Origin: Brachynemurus nebulosus
Lineage: Eukaryota > Arthropoda > Insecta > Neuroptera > Myrmeleontidae
Assembly (NCBI GenBank): GCA_035578155.1
Contig: JAPWDM010000001.1
Span: 17,710,725 to 17,774,724 of the forward strand
Reading direction: 5' to 3'
DNA: 64,000 nucleotides
Below the pieces are notes generated by a model. That model did no database searches and was not told the origin of the DNA. It saw only the letters and a list, made by a program, of their open reading frames with translations. Position numbers and translations under genes: made by a program. Shown here in pieces: positions 24,631 to 32,200 of the stretch (position 1 is the first letter of the stretch; every line of letters starts with the position of its first letter).

Positions 24631-25703
24631 CAATTCCGGATAATTTAAAATACGCTGCCAATGGGTGTGGCACACAGCTTCCTCGTACTCGAAAAGCCTT
24701 TAAAATAATATTCTACCAAATATATATACCGTGAAATTATATTTAAAGGCTAAATTATAAAAAATTGCAAATAAATTTAGTATATTAATGGAATGACATG
24801 GTAGCGGTGTAGCTACCGTTACTTCGATTTCGATTAAATTCATAGGGGATCATCTAGGAACCAAACTGCATAATTTCTGAAAATTTCATTAAAAACAATC
24901 GAATAGTTCAGAAGTTATGCCACTTGGTGGAAACTGGCGACACACAGACGGACAGACACCAAACCAAAATTGTTCAGGAAGCTCTAAAACGTAGAATGTG
25001 CGTAAAAAATTTTATTTTGGAGAGAACAAATTTTTTTATTTTTCTAAAGTGATCACAATGCTTCCGCTACTTTAGTAGTCTCGGAAGCAATTATAAATAT
25101 TAAGAAAAATAATTATTTAAATTGTATGAAATAAGGCGCACCTGAAAAAATATTACATCAAGTATAGTTTGCTGATTGGCTTAAAAGTGGGAGTAAAAGT
25201 ATTTTTAGTCCCTTGGAACAAAAAGTAACTTTGCTTCCTATTATGAGGGACTAAAGTACGTATTTTAATCCCGGAATTGCAAAAAACATTCATAACACTA
25301 GACAATTTCCCTCAAAATTTGTTTGTACTCACGGCTGATTTATCTACTTTCGATGCACTACTTGCCCACTTCACCAGGGCCAACAGTCGTACAAACAGTT
25401 GCCGAGTACGAGCCGAAAAATTATAGATTTCCACCTTCCGTTCCATATCTGTCTTCCTTGGTAACCTGCATTCAAATAATTCCCCATGAAGCATTTAAAA
25501 TTGAACACAAAAAAAAAAAATTAATCTACTTACAATTCGGCAAGAACTGTGAGTTCATTATATGTTCGCTGCACAATGAAATCGATAAGCATTGCCAAAG
25601 AAATTGAACCACCACGATTACCCTCTTGGGCACTACCGATATTTGATTGCGACATAGCATTTGCAACTGGAGTTGTCAATCCTTCTAATGGTACTGGGGC
25701 CAT
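6435..25703 (-). CDS. MED14: Mediator complex subunit 14 (MED14), 15 coding exons
   Basis: Whole-gene entry; exons are listed separately. MED14 is the backbone/tail subunit of the nuclear Mediator complex, which bridges transcription factors and RNA polymerase II. The joined exons give 1561 codons, against about 1454 in human and about 1700 in fly. Every exon has an AG acceptor and a GT donor and all phases agree. Recognisable family blocks, in order: an N-terminal RGR1-type domain with [16 protein letters not shown] (about residues 73-90) and HARLPNF, PPDPIT and [10 protein letters not shown] (about 102-250); a middle part with LPFVAL and [11 protein letters not shown] (about 680-800); [11 protein letters not shown] (about 965); a Pro/Ser-rich disordered stretch (about 1000-1200); then [19 protein letters not shown] and a C-terminal [20 protein letters not shown] block. 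The ATG at 25703 lies 10 bases after an acceptor, so a non-coding 5' exon is expected upstream. Assignment is by family knowledge and is firm; exact ends of single exons are inferred from splice consensus. Confidence 0.97.
6655..6963 (-). CDS. MED14: MED14 coding exon 14
   Basis: Acceptor ttccag before 6963 and donor GTAAAA at 6654. It includes [38 protein letters not shown] and [14 protein letters not shown], the conserved MED14 C-terminal signature. Confidence 0.95.
7021..7284 (-). CDS. MED14: MED14 coding exon 13
   Basis: Acceptor ttttag before 7284 and donor GTAAGT at 7020. It begins [20 protein letters not shown] and includes [18 protein letters not shown] and NKILFF, a close match to the vertebrate sequence. 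88 codons, phase 0. Confidence 0.95.
7570..7920. mobile_element. Short TIR element with GTGGCCAC ends
   Basis: Lies in MED14 intron 12. Both ends carry the palindrome GTGGCCAC (7572-7579, 7911-7918), and internally the motif ctggaaaa.ctggaaa.gtcaggga is repeated near each end. TSD not clear. Confidence 0.6.
8098..8959. repeat. Dispersed intronic repeat, copy 1 (interrupted)
   Basis: In MED14 intron 12. Matches 21801-22275 from aatggcgtatttgaca to cccaaaattagtcaaatt, including gggctgtgacgtt and ccactagggtcgct. Interrupted by a TA-TSD MITE at 8394-8698. Confidence 0.85.
8394..8698. mobile_element. Tc1/mariner-type MITE (305 bp)
   Basis: TA on both sides (8392-8393, 8699-8700). TIRs of about 30 bases start CAGTCCCTATAATAAATAG at the left and GAGTCCCTATAATAAATAG (reverse complement) at the right. 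No ORF. A diverged relative is at 31284-31550. Confidence 0.88.
9040..9398 (-). CDS. MED14: MED14 coding exon 12
   Basis: Acceptor atttag before 9398 and donor GTAATA at 9039. It encodes [40 protein letters not shown] and [20 protein letters not shown], matching the family RSWAASIPTILTH and ERFLGSVIMRRHLQR blocks. Confidence 0.95.
9456..10113 (-). CDS. MED14: MED14 coding exon 11 (Pro/Ser-rich linker)
   Basis: Acceptor tttag before 10113 and donor GTACAA at 9455. It opens [10 protein letters not shown], then the conserved [16 protein letters not shown], followed by about 180 residues of low-complexity Pro/Ser/His/Asn sequence with repeated SP dipeptides. This is probably disordered, as in other MED14 proteins. 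It ends near [17 protein letters not shown] and HRQ. Confidence 0.95.
10160..12087. mobile_element. TIR element filling MED14 intron 11-10 gap
   Basis: Twenty-base perfect TIRs GGTATGTTCCAACAAACACT at both ends, with TA at 10158-10159 and 12088-12089. It occupies 1928 of the 1998 bases of the intron between exons 10 and 11. No transposase ORF seen. Confidence 0.8.
12112..12617 (-). CDS. MED14: MED14 coding exon 10
   Basis: Acceptor ctag before 12617 and donor GTAAGT at 12111. It begins [19 protein letters not shown], and includes [28 protein letters not shown] and [11 protein letters not shown]; all are recognisable family segments. It ends at TQGLK in phase 0. Confidence 0.95.
13157..13350. 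repeat. Dispersed repeat, copy A
   Basis: Shares tatcatggct, aagaaagatatccc, acgacacacttc and caatgatac in order with 31681-31731 plus 32391-32535, where copy B is split by a MITE. Confidence 0.7.
15039..15065. other. Perfect short hairpin
   Basis: AGTCGGTAAAAT followed after two bases by ATTTTACCGAC; an 11-base stem with a tiny loop in MED14 intron 9. No function is suggested. Confidence 0.6.
15480..15870 (-). CDS. MED14: MED14 coding exon 9
   Basis: Acceptor ttttag before 15870 and donor GTAAAT at 15479. It encodes [19 protein letters not shown], then [16 protein letters not shown]-like [14 protein letters not shown] and [14 protein letters not shown] (about residues 686-815). Confidence 0.94.
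15940..16187 (-). CDS. MED14: MED14 coding exon 8
   Basis: Acceptor ttttag before 16187 and donor GTAATA at 15939. An N-terminal acidic/serine stretch ([10 protein letters not shown]) and a basic KRK segment are followed by [21 protein letters not shown], matching the family VAMCDTNMPFVGL block. Confidence 0.93.
17824..18028 (-). CDS. MED14: MED14 coding exon 7
   Basis: Acceptor gtttag before 18028 and donor GTAAAA at 17823. It encodes [20 protein letters not shown] and ends [15 protein letters not shown], a block characteristic of arthropod MED14. Confidence 0.92.
18209..18368 (-). CDS. MED14: MED14 coding exon 6
   Basis: Too fragmented to show as a long ORF; found by continuing the gene. 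Acceptor ttttag before 18368 and donor GTAAGC at 18208. The joined codon starts [19 protein letters not shown], matching the family FWLGQQRCKQSIKHLP block, and continues to [15 protein letters not shown], phase 0. Confidence 0.92.
18519..18603. repeat. (TA)n tract
   Basis: About 85 bases of TA in MED14 intron 5. Confidence 0.95.
19150..19370. repeat. Diverged units of the ~120-bp repeat
   Basis: Two to three partial units with aaaatagtttagctctc, aaaattttcaaaattggttgg and gcttttagatcc, as in the 61 kb array. In MED14 intron 5. Confidence 0.65.
19381..19490. repeat. Dispersed repeat shared with 33000-33130 (inverted)
   Basis: Sequence gatggcggcacttgtacc, gaatatatacatatca, gagttaactcgtcttaatc; the reverse complement occurs in RTRAF intron 4. 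Confidence 0.7.
19531..20123. mobile_element. TA-flanked MITE (593 bp)
   Basis: TIRs GGGTAAACAGTATAGTTATT and (reverse complement) GGGTAAACGGTATAGTTATT, flanked by TA. No ORF of note. Confidence 0.82.
20216..20764. mobile_element. Possible TA-flanked short-TIR element
   Basis: Ten-base inverted ends (GAGAACCTG, CAGGTTCTC) next to TA. The TIR is short, so the call is tentative. Confidence 0.45.
21292..21756 (-). CDS. MED14: MED14 coding exon 5
   Basis: Acceptor ttctag before 21756 and donor GTAATG at 21291. It encodes residues 326-481, with RPLAVVHVP, an arginine-rich [12 protein letters not shown] segment and [18 protein letters not shown], which aligns with the family's HIFVDLHSG region. 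Confidence 0.92.
21801..22275. repeat. Dispersed intronic repeat, copy 2, filling MED14 intron 4
   Basis: About 475 of the 521 bases of MED14 intron 4 (21757-22277). Its right edge lies 2-3 bases from the exon 4 splice donor. Confidence 0.85.
22278..22518 (-). CDS. MED14: MED14 coding exon 4
   Basis: Acceptor ttcag before 22518; the joined codon gives [11 protein letters not shown], as expected for MED14. It ends at LTVSYWR. The donor GTAATTTG at 22277 lies within 2-3 bases of the end of a dispersed repeat (see findings). Confidence 0.93.
22651..22935. repeat. Imperfect palindrome (~285 bp)
   Basis: Arms of about 125 bases (left begins gaatttttcagtaattcttg; right is its near complement ending gaaaaattc) meeting near 22790. 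Foldback-type repeat in MED14 intron 3. Confidence 0.75.
23130..23402. repeat. Short inverted repeats
   Basis: aaaaagtgtccatagaaagg at about 23136-23160 and its complement at about 23372-23398, separated by about 220 bases. In MED14 intron 3. Confidence 0.6.
23685..24117 (-). CDS. MED14: MED14 coding exon 3
   Basis: Acceptor aacag before 24117 and donor GTAAGT at 23684. It encodes [17 protein letters not shown] through VEDKETG (residues 102-246), a continuous match to the family N-terminal domain ([32 protein letters not shown]). Confidence 0.95.
24179..24564. repeat. Perfect-arm palindrome with (TA)n core
   Basis: In MED14 intron 2. The arms 24179-24271 and 24472-24564 are exact inverted copies of about 93 bases, each ending in (TA)n. 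Between the TA tracts (24272-24343, 24381-24471) lies a third, partial copy of the arm in direct orientation (24344-24380). Confidence 0.88.
24564..24627. repeat. (TA)n tract
   Basis: About 64 bases of TA abutting the outside of the right arm of the 24.2-24.56 kb palindrome. Confidence 0.95.
24840..24975 (+). repeat. Degenerate 'aaaatttcattaaaa...cagacggacag' repeat
   Basis: Motif order (accaaactgcata, gaaaatttcattaaaa, atagttcagaag, cacagacggacagac) recurs in variants at 46785-46860 (minus), 54036-54100, 56770-57230 and 62930-62995. The family is not identified. Confidence 0.45.
25333..25465 (-). CDS. MED14: MED14 coding exon 2
   Basis: Acceptor tgcag before 25465 and a donor at 25332. It encodes [16 protein letters not shown] followed by the highly conserved [16 protein letters not shown] block, and ends in phase 0. 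Confidence 0.95.
25534..25703 (-). CDS. MED14: MED14 coding exon 1
   Basis: Begins with ATG at 25703 (MAPVPLEGL, like the MAPVQLE start of vertebrate MED14). The transcribed exon probably extends to 25713, where an acceptor (ttttag) is seen. The donor is GTAAG at 25533. It encodes residues 1-57, including a [13 protein letters not shown] segment typical of the MED14 N terminus. Confidence 0.93.
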
Positions 25704-25713
25704 TGCTATTTGT

Positions 25714-27046
25714 CTAAAAATAAAACGAATATGCTATTTACGAGCGCTCAAAAATAAGCAGACATAAATAATCAAATGAATTACCTCCAAACAGAAATAT
25801 AATTTAGTTCTTTCGTAAAATTAATTTTACATTATATGAAAATTTCCACTTTTTGTATGTTAAAATTTATTATTTATAAAATTTTATGGGTAAAATGGGA
25901 ATTAGAATTTTATTTTCCATTCATTTTCTTTTTGACATTTTCCCATAAACCTTCACTCATACCATGTACGCTTATGTGACTTATGTACTTCACTCTGCTT
26001 CACTCCTGTTTTCGGTGGCCTACAAAACACCATACGAAAGAAAAAGAAAAGATAGGAATGATGTAAATGGATGTAAATAAATGAAATAAATCATTGTCAA
26101 AGAGATAAATACCTACTTTAGAAAGTAAACGAAAATTAGTTACACAATCTATAGTACGCTTTGGGTTGTGTTCTCTGGTGAGTGGCGAGTGCTAGACGTT
26201 GGTGGTCATGGCGGTGCTGCAAGATTTGTATATGTACAGGTTACCTCATTTGCTTAACATTGGGAGAAAGAAGAGACCTCCACGATTCAAGACCGTATTT
26301 AGTATAGTTTTCTTCCGTGAATTTTAATTTTTTTTTATAAAAAGTAGTTTATAGTAAAAAATACAAATGAACATATTCCATATTATTATTATACTTACGT
26401 ATGCCTTCTGATACAAAAAAATATTAGGATAAAAGTACTTATATAAATGGAAATGCTAATAATAACATTTTATTAACAAAAAATAAATATAAACGAATAT
26501 ATTTTAAATAAATTATATAGTTAAAAAATATAAATAAACTTAAAATACCGGGGGTGCGCTTAATATTGAAAGGTCAGTAACCTCTGAAAATAAATACAAC
26601 TTTGCTATAATTATTAATTTTCTATTAAATTAAATAAAAATCAATGCAAATTTAACAAGTACAATATAAATAAAAATCAATGAATGTTTCATTTCTGTTA
26701 CAAGTAGTCCGTCCCTGATCATTATAAGTACATGTATACAGTGTTAGTTAGGAATAAAATAATTATTAATTTCTTATCTATTTCAGTTAAAATACACTTA
26801 AAAAGTAAAATTTATGAATGTATAATAGTCTTTAAATGTATTATAATTAAAGTAATAATTGTCCATAAACACTCATAAAAAATAAAAAATAATTAAAAAA
26901 CCTCTAAAATGACGTTTCAGTATAGACCAAAACAATATCAGCTGTCTACAGGGCAAGTCAGGCCTCCAGATATTGTATTGGCCTTATGAAGATGAGAAAA
27001 CCTGTTCATATACAAATCTTGGGTGGTGCTGGTTAAAAATGTAAAC
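25714..27046. other. MED14 upstream region / expected 5' UTR exon and promoter
   Basis: No coding sequence seen. The acceptor at 25714-25715 implies a spliced leader exon in this stretch. A relatively GC-rich patch at about 26160-26240 is the best candidate for leader or core promoter, but no TATA box or donor can be chosen with confidence. Confidence 0.35.
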
Positions 27047-27412
27047 AATGGGTGTTTTCCAATTACGGCACAAAAGCGCATTATGCGGCATAATGCTCAG
27101 CATTGAGTGTTCCAATTATCGCAACGCCTCGCACAATCGGGCATTCGATAGATTTTTGCTCTCCGCTTTTTTGCTCTGTACCAACAAGTAAACATGAAAT
27201 CTTAAGTTTTTTTTCTTTTGAGTCGGCACTATTGACGTATTTTTATTATACACAATTGTTAATTAATGTTTTTGATAACACTGAAATCAATTATCAAAAT
27301 ACATTTTATGTCATATGACAACCAATCTGTTCCAATTAACGCTCGCGGCTCGCACAATGCGGCATTGTGCGGCATTTAGGCGCACTGTGCTCTGGTAGTT
27401 GGAAAACACCCA
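27047..27412. mobile_element. hAT-like MITE in the MED14-RTRAF upstream region
   Basis: Inverted ends TGGGTGTTTTCCAATTAC and (complement) TGGGTGTTTTCCAACTAC. ATGTAAAC occurs at 27039-27046 and 27413-27420 as a candidate 8-bp TSD, with two extra bases at the left end. Subterminal copies of gcacaatgcggca-like motifs. Confidence 0.78.
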
Positions 27413-29218
27413 ATGTAAACCATTGTAATCAATGTCAGTGCCAGAAGCGAGCACATTCAATCATAGACCAGGAATTATTCAATAATTAGTCTATTCGATA
27501 ATGTTGCGATTAATGTAGAACATAGTAATTCTTCCTAGTAAAAACAACTGTAAAAATTTTACAAATTCTACAACAATTTTTAATAGTTTTAGGATGGATA
27601 AAACTTTTTTATGTAAAAGAAGTGGCTTTTGAGAACTACAATTTCAAAGAACCGATGGTGACATATGTTAACTCATTAAAGACCAACATATTACATACAA
27701 TCCCATGAAAAGTCTTGTTTTCTTTATCAATCGAATTTAAATATAAAATAACAATGATACACCTTTCACTTAACCTTTCTCTTTCTCCCTGTGTAAAAAT
27801 TACTATTAAAACATTCCAGGTTGAATTTAAAGTCAAAAGCTGACAACACAGTTGTAGGGTTTTCTCGTTCACGGTTGTTTGTATTTGAAACTTGCTGCGG
27901 CGAGGGGAGTAGAATCAGTAACTAATAAGGAATTGATATATAAGCATTTATGAATAATATCCAAAAAAGGCCATTTTGTTTAAAGGTTACAAAGAATTAA
28001 AATTTATTTTATATTTTTAGGAGTAGATGGAGCTTTTTTGAAAAATTGTATTTTATAAAATTTTTCAGAATTTTAATCCGGGTTCTCCTCAGGGGGGAGA
28101 TTCATATTAAGTACTTGGTCAAAACATCGTAAAACATTCCGTATATGAATAAAGGAAAGTTTTGCGACCACTACCTCCTGAATTTTGCCGCCCTTGGCCC
28201 TGGCTCTTAAGACCCATGCCTAAATTCGTCCCTATATATTTTCTCCTAATGCCAGTTTAAAAAAAGTGCAGAATAATATGTAAATATATTTTAACAAACG
28301 AATTTTTAACCATTTTATGAAATAAATATAAAACTAATGATGTAGGATGGACTTGTCATTTTGTTAGATGAACTGAAGCCAAACGCTGGTGCTCCAACTG
28401 TCAGTTTTTTTAGTAGTGTGTGTTGTTTGCATTCATAAAATAATTGCATCTCATTTTATTTTACATGTGTGTTAATGTGTGCGAATAGGTGTGTAGGCTT
28501 CATTTCTGTAATATTCACATCAACTGGATGCCATTTTCACCCCACATCCGCATATAAACCCTTATAGTTTCGTAAATTCGCCATAACTACAAACCAATAA
28601 ACACTATTATGTTATTTTCCAAACAAAACCAATGAACATTATTATAATATTGTCCACTTTTGAGCAAATGCGACTATAATTATTGCAGGACATAATTTGT
28701 ATACGTACGTATTTTGAAAATAAAGTGAATACCACTTTCTTTCTTTAAAATTTTGCAGTTTCGTCACAAAAAAGTAAAATTTTATTATCAATATTATATT
28801 TTGACAATAATTATTTGAAAACGTTACTACGGATACAATCGATTATTGCATTATTGATTACTTATATTACATAATTCAATTGCACTGATTACTATATTAC
28901 AGAATCCGGTCGTATCCTGATCGTATCTGGCTGCCTCAATTATACATTTATATAATTAGTCTAAATAATATAATATAATATAATAATATAATATGATATA
29001 TAATATGTTCATTAGTCTGTGGTCATAACCGTTCGTTTGTCACCTTTTTTTTCTTTTTTAAGTAGATATGGGATATAAGGAGTTAATTCTGAAAAGCCTT
29101 ACCGGCATTACCAACATAAAAAATAAAACTACAAATTTTTGACAGAAACAAGCTGAGACACAAAAAGCCGAACCAGTCGAATATCGTACCACATAGTTCG
29201 ATTAAATTCTATACAAGA
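27413..29218. other. Upstream region of RTRAF
   Basis: No coding sequence seen; AT-rich. The part from about 28580 to 29030 is a repeat present inverted at 33255-33630. The RTRAF promoter should lie near the 3' end but no clear core element is visible. Confidence 0.4.
28580..29030 (+). repeat. Inverted dispersed repeat, left copy
   Basis: Reverse complement of 33255-33630 over motifs such as gaaaacgttactacggatac, gcaggacataattt and atacgtacgtattttgaaaa. Confidence 0.75.
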
Positions 29219-29279
29219 ATGTTTGCAAGAAAACTGTCGGCATTAAACCATCCCACACCCAATAAAGTTAATATTAATG
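29219..29279 (+). CDS. RTRAF: RTRAF coding exon 1
   Basis: ATG at 29219, twenty codons plus one base, donor GTAAAA at 29280. Encodes MFARKLSALNHPTPNKV; too short to appear as a long ORF. Confidence 0.93.
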
Positions 29280-32200
29280 GTAAAAATTCAGTTTTTTTCT
29301 TTTTTTTAAATAGAATTTCATTGATTTAGCAAAAAATTACAGATACACAAGAATTTCGAAGTCTGATATTATGGCTAGAAGACCAGAAAATACGTCACTA
29401 TAAAATAGAAGATCGTGACGGACTGCGACAGATCAATTCAAACGACTGGCCGAAGGCATTTAATAAATATTTAAAAGATTTGGCCTGTCCGGTACCACCA
29501 AATAAGCCCACCGAACAATTTGAGTGGCTTCTTTCATTCGCTGTTCGGTTAGAATATTCGGACAATGGTAAGGAAAATTGACCTATTTAGTAATTTTTAT
29601 GAAACCGGTATCGATCAGTTGTAATTGTTATTTCAGTTGATAAATATAATGCAGTGAAAACCGAAACTAAGAAACAGAATGTCCCTACTGTAATTTCGAC
29701 AAATCCGCTTGATAATTTAGATTGTAAGTATTTCTGTTTTCTGGAATTAACAATCGATTTCTAAAAATTTCATGATATTTGTTCTTTTTGCAGTTTACAG
29801 CCCGGAGTTTATTAATGGAGTGAATACGTTAGCGAAGCTATTAAATGTTACCCCCCATAATGATCATTTAGTGACTCTGAAGGCTGTTTCTAAGTTGATA
29901 GTAACCCGACTGAACCCGCAAGTTTTACAAAATCCAGATCTAATTTTAGTAAAGGTATTATTTTTTTCTTTTTTTATCTAGATTATACAAATCATAGTGT
30001 ATTCAACGATTTTGGTGTGAAAGCGTCTCACGCCACGTGGTAACCTTGCATGCATGAAATGTTATCGATACGAAAATTAGTTTGCCTAATTTCAATTATT
30101 TCTGGTAAACTATGTTGTCAGGCAACCAACTTACCAATCTCTAGTGTACTGGCAACAGATTGTAGCCAAAATATGAGTAAAATTGCTGTCTCCCACCAAA
30201 CTAGTATGGTAGATACAACATATTACTACGTAAACCTATCATTGCATGTACACGGACCTGTGCTTGCATATGTGTGCAGTGTTGCCAGATTGGGCTATTT
30301 ACCGCCGATTGGGCTATTTATATTTTTAATTGGCGGTAAAATTTTGTTGTTGGCGGCAGGTAGCCGTTTGGGCTATTTTTAATTTTCAAGCAACGAAAAA
30401 TGGGCTATTTTTAGTTATCAAGCGAAAAAAAATTTTTTCAAGAAATTAAAAATTGTTATTTTATAATCAAGAAACGATATTGTTTAGAATTGTCGTCACT
30501 CAACTTATATTTTATGAAATCGTAACTACGAAACTAGTTTGTTTTTGGTGCGTAAAAATGCACATGCGTATTTTGAAGTCAAGCGGGGTGTCTATGAAAA
30601 ATTGCGATCGGATGTGCTTACAAAATTCACGAATTCTTAAAGATTTACATTTTTTTATACTACGCCCCACTTGACTTCGTCTAAAATACGTCTATTATAT
30701 TATTTTTTTAGCTTTTATTTCATACCTTTTAGTGACAATGCTTACCAGCCTTTATTGTGATAATTGCTTAAGAGTAAATACATAATTTTGCAAATTGTAT
30801 AAATTTTAAAATTGCTGTAATTATTCATATTATTGATGATGGTTAAAAAATTACTCTACCAATGTGAATAAAATTTTGATGGGACAATCTGGAGAATTTT
30901 ATCTACTAACCAAAAAAGAATGGCTCAAATTGGCCCAGAAATGTGGAAGAAATCGGTGTACATACATAAAAAAAACACGGGTTGAATTGAGAACCTCTTC
31001 GTTTTTTAAGTCGGCTAAAAAAATAAAATTTTTTTAAACAATCATTATTAAGTTTTATTAAACGTCATTAAAGCTCCTGTAATTTAATCAAAAATAAAAT
31101 TCAAAAAATATATAAGTGCACTTCCTTCCGGAATGGGCTACTTTTGGGCTACTCGAGCGCCTCTCATCGGCGGATTTTGTTAAAATTTTGCTGGCAACAC
31201 TGTATGTGTGGACCATGTCCCTGCCACTTGTTTTCAAGGACGGGCCAATGACTGTCACAGTTTGCTAGGTGGCGCTGATGGTAGGGGAGTATACTAAATA
31301 GAGTTGGGACATGTGAGCATTTTTCATCAAATGGATGTCAAAATTAATTATCATATGATTGAGTACAAAAGTATCGTTAGCAAGTTATGTGTTAACGAAA
31401 AATTAAAATTTTTTAATTTAATTAATCTTTCTAGGTTGAGTTGAAGTTTTTTTTTAAATATTTAATTTATTTCCAATTTATTTTAGATGAATTTGATGAA
31501 AAATAGCGAACTATCGAAACTCATGTCCCGACTCTAATTTTAACTCCCTGTACATCAACGCCATCTGGTATATTAGTTACAGCGGGTCAGAATACGGTCC
31601 ATTTTTTTATAATGGACTATATGCAGAGTGGCAGGGACATGGTGTGGACACACTGTATACATTAGTATACATGAGTGTACACCATCATGGCTGACTGGTT
31701 GACAAACAAAAAATTAATAAAATCGATTTACGATAATTGTACACTTTCACGGTCACCTGGTTTTTTGGCTATAAATAAAAAACTAATGGTCCGATTACGA
31801 TGATTTTTTTTCAAAATGTTCGTCATTACGGCGGATTAATGGAAAAAAATACTAGAACTCTACACCGATACTGGAAGTGCTGAGAAAGGCTGAAAAATAA
31901 ATGAACGGCGGAGCACCACTGGAACCTCATTTTCGGGCAAAGGGTAATTAAATAAGATTTCCAATTAGCCTTTACTCGAAATTCAGGTTGAGAAGTCGAT
32001 CTAACAAAGTAAAAGATTTTTATAAAGGATTATTGATCAAAATTTGTTGTTTTTTAGCATTCTTTGTATTTTTAGTAGTATAATTTCGAAGTTTTTTTTT
32101 TAATTTTTTTTTTAAATTGTTCATTTTTTTATGTAGATTACGAAAAATAATATAAGAAGTTGATATACCCACGTTAAAAAATTTTATGAACGATTATTCC

